44,382 bases of DNA from Paenibacillus glacialis. GTDB taxonomy: Bacteria > Bacillota > Bacilli > Paenibacillales > Paenibacillaceae. The notes beneath the pieces are model-generated. The model made no database searches and was not told the DNA's origin. It saw only the letters and a program-made list of their open reading frames with translations. Positions 17,348 to 25,891 of this stretch are shown here, piece by piece (positions within the stretch are counted from its first letter, which is position 1; every line of letters starts with the position of its first letter). The DNA is taken from assembly GCF_001637205.1 (NCBI RefSeq), contig NZ_LVJH01000061.1, positions 1 through 44,382 of the forward strand. Reading direction: 5' to 3'. Made by a program: the position numbers and the translations under genes.

Positions 17348-17375
17348 ATGAAATATTATTAATAACATATTTCAT
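17348..17375. promoter_or_regulatory. TetR operator candidate 1 (at the ABC promoter start site)
   Basis: A perfect inverted repeat ATGAAATAT-N10-ATATTTCAT. It covers the predicted transcription start of the ABC operon promoter (about 17374). The same half-sites with the same spacer recur at 17417-17444. Confidence 0.8.
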
Positions 17376-17380
17376 ATGTT

Positions 17381-17409
17381 ATAATATACCTGACCGATGA
17401 AGTCGTCAA
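17381..17409 (-). promoter_or_regulatory. Promoter of the ABC-2 exporter operon
   Basis: On the minus strand, TTGACG (17409-17404), a 17-bp spacer and TATTAT (17386-17381). It lies between the two TetR operator candidates. Confidence 0.7.
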
Positions 17410-17416
17410 TGGTTTA

Positions 17417-17444
17417 ATGAAATATATTGATATAAATATTTCAT
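17417..17444. promoter_or_regulatory. TetR operator candidate 2 (upstream of tetR-like gene)
   Basis: A perfect inverted repeat ATGAAATAT-N10-ATATTTCAT, 69 bases from operator 1 measured start to start. It ends 31 bases before the regulator's start codon, so binding would also block the regulator's own transcription. Confidence 0.8.
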
Positions 17445-17475
17445 AACTTACGCATAATCTAAGAAGTTAGGGTGA

Positions 17476-18075
17476 ATGATGATGAATGGTTTTGAGAAAA
17501 GGGCGAACTTGATCAAAGAGAAAATCATGCAAACCACTTTGGACATGTTGCGAACATCGGAAGCGAAGAAAATTCGAATCGCCGATATTTCCAAGATGGC
17601 TAAAGTTTCACAAGTGACGATCTATAATTATTTCGGAAGTAAGGAAGCACTGCTTCGTGAAGTATTCAAGAACTACTTCGACAAGGCCATACGTGATTTC
17701 GAGGATTATATGAATGAGGGCCATTCGTTAAAGGAAAAGATTGAGCATATTATCTTTCTGGAGAAAGAATCGTATAACGATTTCCCGCCTGCACTTATGA
17801 AAGAACTATTGATCGAAGATAATGAACTGTCTCGATATATCGAAGAGCAATATAAGGAGAGAACGATCCCTTTGACCGTTCGGATTATTCAAGAAGGTAA
17901 AGATAGCGGCGAAATCTCGGATGACGTGTCCATAGAGAACGTCTTGACCTTTATTCAACTGTATATGAATCAGTATGAAACAATACTTGAAATGGCAAAT
18001 AAAAGCGGAGATATGGACAACTTCCTCGAAGGAATGGTCCATATGTTCTTTTACGGTGTTTGCGGGAAAAGGTAA
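17476..18075 (+). CDS. TetR/AcrR-family transcriptional regulator
   Basis: A 199-residue one-component repressor. The N-terminal helix-turn-helix (about 15-62) reads IRIADISKMAKVSQVTIYNY then FGSKEALLREVF, typical of TetR. The C-terminal all-helical ligand and dimer domain shows no recognisable ligand motif. Three consecutive ATGs (17476, 17479, 17482) follow AGGGTGA; the third has the best spacing, so the true N-terminus may be 2 residues shorter. Divergent from the ABC-2 exporter genes, with two identical operator palindromes between them, so it almost certainly represses the exporter and itself until a ligand binds. Confidence 0.92.
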   Translation: MMMNGFEKRANLIKEKIMQTTLDMLRTSEAKKIRIADISKMAKVSQVTIYNYFGSKEALLREVFKNYFDKAIRDFEDYMNEGHSLKEKIEHIIFLEKESYNDFPPALMKELLIEDNELSRYIEEQYKERTIPLTVRIIQEGKDSGEISDDVSIENVLTFIQLYMNQYETILEMANKSGDMDNFLEGMVHMFFYGVCGKR

Positions 18076-18148
18076 TTACCTTTGTAGATCGGTAGATGTT
18101 GTTGGCTATCTTTCGGCGGTGGTGTAGGTATGAATACGTGTAAAATAA

Positions 18149-18207
18149 CCCCTTCGTTTGATAATCGGGAAACACCGTGGTGGTGTCCTCAATTGCAAAC
18201 TAAGGGG
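18149..18207 (-). terminator. Terminator of the GH18 chitinase gene
   Basis: Outer arms CCCCTTcGTTTG (18149-18160) and CAAACtAAGGGG (18196-18207) have one mismatch, and an inner CACC/GGTG hairpin lies in the loop. On the minus strand it continues into TTATTTTA. It starts 18 bases behind the chitinase stop codon. Confidence 0.75.
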
Positions 18208-18224
18208 TGACTTCTATGCCAAAT

Positions 18225-21083
18225 TTAATCGATGCTAGCGTTCAATTGCGTACACTCTGCTGCGCTCACGTTCTCTCCGCAAACGGCAATTTGGTTTTGC
18301 GGTTTCCCGTCTGCCAAATCACTTGTGAGAGGATTGCCGAGGACGTGATTTAAAGCATTCAGGTTGTAGCCATTGTCCTGTTCAAATTGCCATCCGAATA
18401 TGCCTGCCAACCCGTGATCCTTGGCATATTGCGCCTTCAGTGCGACGGTGCGCGGGGTTTCGATGCTGATAAACGAGCCGATTGTTGGATTGACCAGATA
18501 ATCTGCATTGGCCGCTTTATCCGTAAAGAGATGGTAACCATTTTTCGGTTTCAAATCTTTATCAAGGAAATTCTGAAAGAGATCGTATCCTTCCACGACA
18601 CCAGCTTCCCAAGAAGCGACACCAGCAATACCCAAGATCAGATTTGCGCCTGTAGCGTTCAGGTTGCCGAAGGTGGATGAGCCGATCAAACCATTGGTAT
18701 ACTCGGTGATATCGCCAGGTTTTATCGCTTTCGAGCGGTGATAATTGGCGATCCCAATCATAATTTTGTTGGCCGGCACACTATGATTGGTTAAATACTG
18801 CACGATAGCGTCAACAGAGAGTTGGATCTGATTACCACTCGCATCTTTCAAATTCGGATTGTTATACAGCGAAGTGTGGTGTCCTAATTTACGGTCCCAA
18901 GCACCAGTGAAATCGTAAGTCATAGCGTACAAACGATCGAGATATTGGCTTACTTGTGTCCAGTTGATTTTATCAAGCGCAGCTTGGCTTGCTGGAATCG
19001 CGCTGGAAAGACGGTACTGTTTGCCTGTTTTATTTGAAAGCCAATCCATGCCCGCCCGCAAATCTTTCAGGAGCTGCAAGTAGTTCTCTGGATCGTCGGG
19101 GCTGGCCGTGCCTATTACGGCTCCATCCGTGCCCGGGTATTCCCAGTCGATATCGATCCCGTCAAAATCGAACTCTTCCAAGAAGCGAACGACGGAATCT
19201 ACAAATACTTTGCGGCGTGTAGCGTCAGATGCCATCCATCCAAAGCCTTCGCTAAGTGTCCATCCACCAACAGATAAGTCGAGCTTCAGGTTCGGGTTGT
19301 TTTTGCGATGTTGATAGAGCACGCCAAACATGCCACGCACATCTTTGGGATCGAGATCATACATATTTTCCGTACCGGTTAAACTGCCTGCAGTCTGACC
19401 TGGCTGTAAGCGAATGAATGCAGCTTCAAAGTCTGCTATCGCCATGGCGCCGTCAGGTAAGCTGCTTTGCTTACAGGTACGGTTGACTGAAGCTGGAGCA
19501 GTGGTCGGGAAACCGGGATCTTGCGTGTTCTTGGCTGCCGGGAAGCAGATGCCGGCGAAGCCGTATACAATGCGATCAACGTTCTTCACAGCCAATTTAC
19601 TGAAATCGAAGCGACGTCCGTAAATCCCCCAATCTCCCATATATTCTACGACTTCTTGACCTGCGCTACGACCATATACGTTGTTCTGAAGTGGGAGGGT
19701 TCCCGAAGCGAGCTTCGCTGCACGAGCACCGTTATCCGCATCAAATCCTGGATGATTGCCTCCCGGATCTGTCGAAGGATCAATGCCCCCGCGAGTGCCA
19801 CCCGTTCCTGTGCCTGATACGGGATGAGCTGCTGCTATTGGGCCGGATGGTAACACAATGCCGGTATTCGAATTCCCGCTAACAGGGGTAGGCTGACCAT
19901 AATCAATGTTATTGGGTATAGATACAGGACATATGGTAGGGTCAGCGATACCGACCAGTTCCCACATATGATATATCGTATCGTCAGGCGCGATACCGTG
20001 AACATCGTTTAGCGCACGATATGCTTTGCCGTTATAGCCGACAATTTTGCCTTTGGCATAAATTTTAGTTGTAGCGAAGGTCGGTGCGCAATATGGCGTT
20101 GTCGGAGCTGGAGTACCGGGATCAACAGTAACGACTCTCCACAACGTAGGCACATTGGACGGCTCCCATCCTGTCAAAGAGGTATGGGCAAAGGTACATT
20201 GATAATTTTTACCGTTGTAGCTAACCGTGTCCCCGACTTTATAGGCTATATTGGGCTGCCATGCATTATTGCCGGCAGGCGTCGTCGTTGTAGAGACGGA
20301 ATTGCTGGCAGGAGAAAGGTTCTCTGCCGCATCTTTGGCTGTAACCGTGAAGGTGTATGCGGTGTTCCCTGTTAATCCGCTAACTGTTGCTGTTGTATTG
20401 CTGGTAGACAAAGAAAGTGTCGTACCGTTGTACACATTGTATCCAACTACAGCTATGTTATCGCTGGAAGCACTCCATGATAACGATACGGTGGAAGAGG
20501 TTGTTGCAGTGATGGCTAAGTTGGCTGGAGTGGTAGGGGGTTGTGTATCGATTACGTTTGCGGTAGTAGTCACGGTGACTGTGTTGCTGGTAGGAGATAA
20601 GTTGCCAGCTGCGTCTTTTGCTTTTACTGTAAAGTCGTACGTTGTGTTAGCTGTCAAATCGCTGATCGTCGCGCTAGTACTGGTTACAGTGGCGGCAGAT
20701 TGGGAGCCCAAGTACACTATGTAACCGATTACATTGATATTGTCAGTGGAGGCCCCCCATGAAAGTGTTACGCTGGTGGATGCTATATTCGTGGCGGTTG
20801 CATTACTTGGAGCAGTTGGAGGTTGTGAATCAACACTTCCTGTTTTTGACCAGAGCGCAGGAACGTTAGTAGGTTCCCATCCAGGCAAAGATTGGTGGGG
20901 TTGCTGGCAAGAATACGTATTGTCGGCGTATGTTACGGTATCGCCTGTCGCATATGCCGTGTAGGGAGCCCAAGCTCCTCGATCAGCAGCATAAGTTGTA
21001 GCGGGGAAAAGCGGCAAAAGTGTTACAAGAAGTGCAGCAACGAGCGATAGAATAAACCCTTTCCACATCGAGTTTTTTCTCAT
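18225..21083 (-). CDS. Secreted multimodular GH18 chitinase
   Basis: A 952-residue enzyme that hydrolyses chitin with retention of configuration. Order: signal peptide (about 1-32, ending ATTYA); CBM5/12 (about 36-80, WAPYTAYATGDTVTY and GWEPTNVPALW); two Fn3 domains (about 84-172 and 178-266); second CBM5/12 (about 271-316, WQPNIAYKVGDTVSYNG and GWEPSNVPTLW); a third, divergent CBM5/12-like module with cysteines (about 330-378); a Gly/Pro-rich linker; GH18 barrel (about 478-940). The catalytic motif DGIDIDWEYPG has its proton-donor Glu near residue 648, and MTYDFTG supplies the expected Asp/Tyr. ATG 21083 has AGGAAG 11 nt upstream; an in-frame ATG five codons later is an alternative. With the GH19 enzyme it gives the cell two unrelated chitinase folds. 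Confidence 0.94.
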   Translation of the reverse strand: MRKNSMWKGFILSLVAALLVTLLPLFPATTYAADRGAWAPYTAYATGDTVTYADNTYSCQQPHQSLPGWEPTNVPALWSKTGSVDSQPPTAPSNATATNIASTSVTLSWGASTDNINVIGYIVYLGSQSAATVTSTSATISDLTANTTYDFTVKAKDAAGNLSPTSNTVTVTTTANVIDTQPPTTPANLAITATTSSTVSLSWSASSDNIAVVGYNVYNGTTLSLSTSNTTATVSGLTGNTAYTFTVTAKDAAENLSPASNSVSTTTTPAGNNAWQPNIAYKVGDTVSYNGKNYQCTFAHTSLTGWEPSNVPTLWRVVTVDPGTPAPTTPYCAPTFATTKIYAKGKIVGYNGKAYRALNDVHGIAPDDTIYHMWELVGIADPTICPVSIPNNIDYGQPTPVSGNSNTGIVLPSGPIAAAHPVSGTGTGGTRGGIDPSTDPGGNHPGFDADNGARAAKLASGTLPLQNNVYGRSAGQEVVEYMGDWGIYGRRFDFSKLAVKNVDRIVYGFAGICFPAAKNTQDPGFPTTAPASVNRTCKQSSLPDGAMAIADFEAAFIRLQPGQTAGSLTGTENMYDLDPKDVRGMFGVLYQHRKNNPNLKLDLSVGGWTLSEGFGWMASDATRRKVFVDSVVRFLEEFDFDGIDIDWEYPGTDGAVIGTASPDDPENYLQLLKDLRAGMDWLSNKTGKQYRLSSAIPASQAALDKINWTQVSQYLDRLYAMTYDFTGAWDRKLGHHTSLYNNPNLKDASGNQIQLSVDAIVQYLTNHSVPANKIMIGIANYHRSKAIKPGDITEYTNGLIGSSTFGNLNATGANLILGIAGVASWEAGVVEGYDLFQNFLDKDLKPKNGYHLFTDKAANADYLVNPTIGSFISIETPRTVALKAQYAKDHGLAGIFGWQFEQDNGYNLNALNHVLGNPLTSDLADGKPQNQIAVCGENVSAAECTQLNASID

Positions 21084-21399
21084 CCTTCACAAAACTTCCT
21101 TTCTTTTTGGTAATTAAACTAATAAGTGTTATACAGAGTGATCTTTATTCTTATAATTCTCTAGATATAACTTCTTTTTGAGAGAAAATTAAAATATTTG
21201 TTATTTTTTAGCTAAAGGACAAACGTTCACTGCACCTGGGCCGTTTAGACACATCTAATAGAATCGCTGACAAGTATTGGGCTAAAATAGCTGAGTCTGT
21301 AAGAGTCGGACTGTGGAATGAATAAAAAGAATTCTTCTATTAGAAAGTGAAGAATATGATGTGTTGAGGATGATATATACATAGAACGGAGGATGACCT
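21084..21399. other. Intergenic region, divergent GH18 / deaminase genes
   Basis: This AT-rich gap should hold both promoters. I find no clear -35/-10 pair on either strand and no catabolite-response (cre) element. A short palindrome TTTAGCTAAA lies near 21208. At the right end GGAGG (21388-21392) is the ribosome binding site of the deaminase gene. Confidence 0.4.
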
Positions 21400-22593
21400 A
21401 TTCAACTTCCACAGTATGAGCAGTATAAAAGGATTTTCTCGCAGGTGGCAATGCCCTTTGCTTATGTAAATCTTGATTTATTGGATGCCAATATTAGAGC
21501 CATTGTAAGTGCAGCAGGTGACAAGAAGGTACGGGTTGCGAGCAAATCTATAAGGTCGATAGCAGTTCTTCGCCGTATTATCAATTCGGACGAAGTGTTC
21601 CAAGGTGTGATGTGTTATACGGCAAGAGAGGCTGATTTTCTAATTCAGAATGGCTTCGATGATTTACTGCTAGGATATCCCATGTGGGATAAGAGTGAAA
21701 TTACAAATCTATTACGAGCAGCTGATCGTGGTCATATGATTGTATTTATGGTTGATTCGATTCAACATGTGGAGCATATCGAGAAGCTTGCAGCAACATT
21801 AGGCATACAAGCCGCGGTTTGTCTCGATATAGACATGTCCACCAATTATCCGGGGCTACATTTTGGGATATGGAGGTCACCGGTAACGTGTTGGTCGCAG
21901 GCTCGGCTGATTGTCGAACGAATGATGCAATCGAAGTGGGTGAGGTTGGAGGGTGTGATGGGTTACGAAGCGCAGATCGCAGGTGTTGCGGATCATGTCG
22001 CCGGGCAGTGGTTAAAAAATAGACTCATTCATCAATTGAAGCGGCGATCTATTCGGGAAGTCATGAAGAGACGTGAGGAGATATTGCAAGGCATTCAAGC
22101 ATTAGGTGTAGAACTGCGATTTGTAAATGCTGGCGGTACAGGAAGTATGGACAGTTCCAGATTGGAACGGGGTGTTACGGAGATAACGGTGGGCTCTGGG
22201 TTTTATTCTCCGACGTTGTTTGATCATTATACCGGATTTCAGTATTTGCCTGCTGCTGGATATGCGGTGGAAATCGTTCGGAAGCCACGGGTTGATATGG
22301 TGACCTGCTTAGGTGGGGGATACACAGCCTCAGGTGGTGCTGGAATTGATAAAGTGCCGCAGCCGTATTTGCCTGAGGGATTAAAGCTGATTTCGTTAGA
22401 GGGGGCTGGGGAAGTGCAGACTCCCCTTCGTTGTCCGAGCGGTTTGCAGCTTGCACTAGGGGATCCGATATTCTTCCGTCATGCTAAGGCAGGGGAATTA
22501 TGTGAACGATTTGCCAAGCTGTATGCGATATCTGGCGAAGTCATTGTTGACGAGTATTTAACCTACCGTGGAGAAGGGGAATGCTTCCTATGA
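21400..22593 (+). CDS. PLP-dependent amino acid deaminase / D-threonine aldolase-like protein (apparent ATT start)
   Basis: A protein of about 397 residues with an alanine-racemase-type N-terminal barrel. The PLP lysine is expected in VRVASKSIRSIAVLRRI, and a metal/PLP C-terminal domain of the D-threonine aldolase type follows (about 270-390, motif GDPIFFRHAKAGELCE). Family members deaminate or cleave beta-hydroxy amino acids. Start: an in-frame TGA at 21394 limits the upstream end. The first ATG is 21451 (GTG at 21445), but neither has a ribosome binding site. GGAGG at 21388 is 7 nt before an ATT at 21400, and the intervening codons (QLPQYEQYKRIFSQVAMPF) resemble the usual family N-terminus. 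I therefore infer an ATT start; the shorter start cannot be excluded. Overlaps the next gene by 13 bases. Confidence 0.8.
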   Translation: MQLPQYEQYKRIFSQVAMPFAYVNLDLLDANIRAIVSAAGDKKVRVASKSIRSIAVLRRIINSDEVFQGVMCYTAREADFLIQNGFDDLLLGYPMWDKSEITNLLRAADRGHMIVFMVDSIQHVEHIEKLAATLGIQAAVCLDIDMSTNYPGLHFGIWRSPVTCWSQARLIVERMMQSKWVRLEGVMGYEAQIAGVADHVAGQWLKNRLIHQLKRRSIREVMKRREEILQGIQALGVELRFVNAGGTGSMDSSRLERGVTEITVGSGFYSPTLFDHYTGFQYLPAAGYAVEIVRKPRVDMVTCLGGGYTASGGAGIDKVPQPYLPEGLKLISLEGAGEVQTPLRCPSGLQLALGDPIFFRHAKAGELCERFAKLYAISGEVIVDEYLTYRGEGECFL

Positions 22594-23897
22594 TCGAGAA
22601 CCGGAAGGAATGGACAAATTGGTCGGGATCAGTCATTGCAACTCCCAAACTTATTAGGTATCCCCAAACGATAGATGAGGTCATAGAGATTGTCCGCAAG
22701 GAGTGTATCTTGGGTGGCAAGTATTTACGTGTGGTAGGGTCAGCACATTCATTCACACCTGTTGCTGCATCAGATCAAGTACTCGTATCATTGGACGGTT
22801 TGCAAGGCATTGTGAGTATCGATGTCGCTCAAGCGACGGCTGTCGTCTGGGCAGGAACGAAGCTGAAGCTGTTAGGTGAATTGCTACACGAGAGAGGATT
22901 GGCTCAAGAAAATCTAGGAGATATTGATGTTCAGTCGATTGCAGGCGCGATGAGTACGGGAACCCATGGATCGGGACATCGCTTAGGGAGTATCGCTACA
23001 CAGGTTATTGGAATAACCGTTGTGAATGGTTTGGGAGAAGTGATGGAGTATACAGAGGAATCGCATCCTGAAGTATTCAAAGCACTACAGGTTTCACTTG
23101 GCACACTAGGTATTATTGTTCAGGTAAAGCTCCGTTTAAGGAAATCTTATGTACTCTCCTATGAGAGTAAACGTATGGCTTTGAGTGATTGTTTGACGCA
23201 ATTACCAGAATTAATAGAGGGAAATCGGCATTTTGAATTTTTCTGGTTTCCTTATGCGGAGACTTGTCAGGTGAAGCTGATGAATGAAGCCGATAGTCCG
23301 ATATCTTCTAATAGAGTGAGTGATTATGTGAACGAGAAACTGATTGAGAATACGTTATTTGGACTATTATCGGGGATTTGCAGGGTATTCCCCTCAGTGA
23401 GTTCTACGATAAGCAGAATAAGTGCATCGAGTACGCCGATTATGACGAAAGCAAATTACAGCCATCGGATATTTGCTACGCAAAGAACCGTTCGTTTCAA
23501 TGAAATTGAATACAATCTTCCCAAAGATGCCATGACGTCCGTGATTCGTGAAATGAGAGAAGCGATGGAGCGGGAGAAGTTCCATGTTCATTTCCCTATT
23601 GAGTGTCGATATGTGGCTGCGGATGATATCTGGCTCAGTCCTGCTTATGGTCGCGATTCTGCTTATATCGCAGTCCATATGTATCGCGGTATGCCATACA
23701 AACGTTATTTTCAAGTCATGGAGCAAATTTTCCTTCGTTATGATGGTAGACCTCATTGGGGTAAAATGCATACACTTAAAGCAGCTGATTTAATGAAGCG
23801 CTATCCCATGTGGCAGAGGTTCGGGGAAATTAGGGCGCAGATGGATCCAAATCATTTCTTCATAAGTCCCTATATGCGTGAGTTGTTAGGAATTTAA
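22581..23897 (+). CDS. FAD-linked sugar-1,4-lactone oxidase family protein
   Basis: A 438-residue flavoprotein of the gulonolactone / D-arabinono-1,4-lactone oxidase family. The N-terminal PCMH-type FAD domain (about 15-185) has LRVVGSAHSFTP, where the His is the usual covalent flavin attachment point, and AGAMSTGTHGSG. The C-terminal ALO domain carries HWGKMHTL and ends MDPNHFFISPYMRELLG. Such enzymes oxidise sugar lactones or alditols with O2, giving H2O2. It overlaps the preceding deaminase-like gene and is surely co-translated. Substrate is unknown. No signal peptide. GGAG 7 nt before ATG 22581 supports the start. Confidence 0.9.
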   Translation: MLPMIENRKEWTNWSGSVIATPKLIRYPQTIDEVIEIVRKECILGGKYLRVVGSAHSFTPVAASDQVLVSLDGLQGIVSIDVAQATAVVWAGTKLKLLGELLHERGLAQENLGDIDVQSIAGAMSTGTHGSGHRLGSIATQVIGITVVNGLGEVMEYTEESHPEVFKALQVSLGTLGIIVQVKLRLRKSYVLSYESKRMALSDCLTQLPELIEGNRHFEFFWFPYAETCQVKLMNEADSPISSNRVSDYVNEKLIENTLFGLLSGICRVFPSVSSTISRISASSTPIMTKANYSHRIFATQRTVRFNEIEYNLPKDAMTSVIREMREAMEREKFHVHFPIECRYVAADDIWLSPAYGRDSAYIAVHMYRGMPYKRYFQVMEQIFLRYDGRPHWGKMHTLKAADLMKRYPMWQRFGEIRAQMDPNHFFISPYMRELLGI

Positions 23898-23969
23898 CTC
23901 GTTATTATGTCCTCAGTTCACAGTTGTTAAATACAATAATTTAACGGAACTCTTCTCTCCAATACTACG

Positions 23970-23999
23970 AAGGGCACCCGAGCGGGGTGTCCTTTAATT
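23970..23999 (+). terminator. Terminator of the deaminase/oxidase operon
   Basis: AAGGGCACCC (23970-23979) pairs with GGGTGTCCTT (23985-23994), one G-U pair, 5-nt loop, then a T-rich tail. It is a diverged relative of the identical terminators at 36519 and 38739. Confidence 0.85.
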
Positions 24000-24123
24000 G
24001 TGCCTTCCATTTGATGAAGTGGACAGTACCTCAAGTAAGTATAAAATCAATGTTAATTCTAGAGCGTGGCATATGGTATGATTGAAATAAATGTAAAATT
24101 ATAGGCGAGGTGATGAGCGGACT

Positions 24124-24609
24124 ATGATGTTTAGAAAAAAGAGTTTATATCATGCAACAATTATCCTATTAGTGACACTCGTTGTTGTGGGTTGCAGTCC
24201 TTCTAAGGATAAGTTTGTTGAAGAAGCACCTATATTAATCGACACTGAAGAGAAAGAACTCATTGTAATAGATTCAATCACCGATAAAAAAGAAGGAGTT
24301 ACATCTTCATCTATGGCTGACGGTACAATTACTATGAATGGTGAAGGGAATATAGGCTTTACTTATTCAGGAGGTGCGTTTCTACAAGTACATATTAAGA
24401 ATACAGGAGCCACTGAATTCGAGTATAAAATTAAGCATATGGACGATGAATTGGTAATACAGCAGGGTACGTTAATACCAGCTGAATCAATAGATAATAC
24501 ATTTGACGAATCACTCACTGATTTGCCTAAAGGAGATTATGGAGTTCTTTTTAATCAAAGTACCGGAGCAGAAATGTCAGCATACGTGAAAACAGAACTT
24601 AATCCGTAG
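24124..24609 (+). CDS. Small lipoprotein of unknown function
   Basis: A 161-residue predicted lipoprotein: basic start, hydrophobic core (IILLVTLVVVGC), with lipobox VVGC placing the lipidated Cys near residue 24. The mature part (about 135 residues) is acidic and beta-rich, with a segment FTYSGGAFLQVHIKNTGATE suggestive of an immunoglobulin-like domain. No family recognised. GAGGTGA lies about 10 nt upstream of ATG 24124; a second ATG follows at once. It stands alone, convergent with the YVTN propeller gene 40 bases downstream. Confidence 0.75.
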   Translation: MMFRKKSLYHATIILLVTLVVVGCSPSKDKFVEEAPILIDTEEKELIVIDSITDKKEGVTSSSMADGTITMNGEGNIGFTYSGGAFLQVHIKNTGATEFEYKIKHMDDELVIQQGTLIPAESIDNTFDESLTDLPKGDYGVLFNQSTGAEMSAYVKTELNP

Positions 24610-24649
24610 TTGTCATCGTATTTAATCCTTTGTTCTACAGGAATGGCCT

Positions 24650-25702
24650 TCAGACGGAATCCTGAATGACCGTGATGGTGCTAGCACTATTTTTTTTATC
24701 GTCCCATGATCCGTAATTTCCTACATAAATCCTGTTTGTGCGTGGGTTTAGCGCCATAATGCCTGCCACTGATGGGAACATTGCGATTCTTTTAAGTGTG
24801 CTGGCATTATAGACGGACGTCTTGTTGTTAGTGAAATCGCTGATAAACAAGTGATTCGTATTCGGATTGATAAATAAACCAGTGGAATCCGGTAACATCA
24901 TCGTCGAGATGATTCTATTGGTGCTTCCGTTAATCATGAAAAGCTTGCCTGCACTTTCAATTTGTGCACTGGCGACGTAAACCCGGTTTGTCCGCGGATT
25001 GGCGACGACCTCGCTTTGCAGGCGACCCAATTGGACATTTCGCAATAGCTTGTTGGTGCTGCCGTCGATCGCGGAGAGATACCGACTTAAGTTGTTGGAG
25101 ATATAAATGCGATTGGTGATCGTATTTATTGCGGGTGGAATAACAGGATTGCTGCCGACCTTTATCGTCGCAATGACAGCCTGCGTGCTACCGTTGATGA
25201 CTGATACGGAATCTTTCACTGTATTTGTCACATAGATTCGGTTTGTCCGCTCATTAATGATGATTCGGGAAGGGCGTCCTTTGATTGGGATCGTAGTTCG
25301 AACACGGTTCGTTCTTCCATCAATAACGGATAGGGTTTCATTTACGGCACTTGGTACATAAATTAGATTTGTTCGAACGTTGACCCCGATTGAATCGATG
25401 TATAAGCCCACTGGGATGGTCGTGATGACACGGTTTGTCCGTCCGTTGATAACAGAGACTGTCCCATCCCGAAAGCTGGGCACATAAATTCGATTCGTAT
25501 GCGGATTGATTCCCAGATAATATGATCGTCTCCCTACATTCACAGATGTGATAATTTTGTTAGTAATGGCGTTCAGAACCCGGACATTTCCACCTTCGAC
25601 ATCAGGATTTGTGAAATAGACGCGATTTGTTATAGGATTTGCTTGGATATCTCCGTACTCCCCGGTTGAGGGGATGGTGGAAATAACTCTTGGCAACGCC
25701 AT
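24650..25702 (-). CDS. YVTN/YncE-type beta-propeller protein
   Basis: A 350-residue protein made of about seven repeats of 43-45 residues with the recurring core NPRTNRIYV...VSVINGSTN, each a propeller blade. YVTN-type propellers are usually surface or periplasmic scaffolds; the function is unknown. Here no signal peptide or lipobox is visible at the N-terminus (MALPRVISTIPSTGEYGDI), so location is uncertain: cytoplasmic, or exported by another route. AAAGGGGTG 8 nt before ATG 25702 supports the start. Confidence 0.85.
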   Translation of the reverse strand: MALPRVISTIPSTGEYGDIQANPITNRVYFTNPDVEGGNVRVLNAITNKIITSVNVGRRSYYLGINPHTNRIYVPSFRDGTVSVINGRTNRVITTIPVGLYIDSIGVNVRTNLIYVPSAVNETLSVIDGRTNRVRTTIPIKGRPSRIIINERTNRIYVTNTVKDSVSVINGSTQAVIATIKVGSNPVIPPAINTITNRIYISNNLSRYLSAIDGSTNKLLRNVQLGRLQSEVVANPRTNRVYVASAQIESAGKLFMINGSTNRIISTMMLPDSTGLFINPNTNHLFISDFTNNKTSVYNASTLKRIAMFPSVAGIMALNPRTNRIYVGNYGSWDDKKNSASTITVIQDSV

Positions 25703-25851
25703 GGATTTACACCCCTTTCAAATAAGTAGATCTTACATTATATTTGTGCCCGGAGATAAAGGTACTTCTTCTATGCATTGACCCAAACGCAATACTGGGT
25801 GGAATATTTTATTCATGGATAAACATCCGGCTATCATCATACGGGTATGCA

Positions 25852-25880
25852 ACAAAGACCATCCTTTGGATGGTCTTTGT
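25852..25880 (-). terminator. Terminator of the amidohydrolase gene
   Basis: A perfect 13-bp stem ACAAAGACCATCC / GGATGGTCTTTGT with a 3-nt loop, placed 11 bases behind the minus-strand stop codon. The arm ends in T-rich sequence on the minus strand. Confidence 0.85.
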
Positions 25881-25891
25881 GCATGGATATT

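Noticed and set aside
20251..20724. Long plus-strand open frame (157 residues) inside the GH18 gene
   Set aside because: It is antisense to the Fn3 repeats; its Val/Ala-rich sequence is the mirror of Thr/Ser-rich codons, and it has no ribosome binding site.
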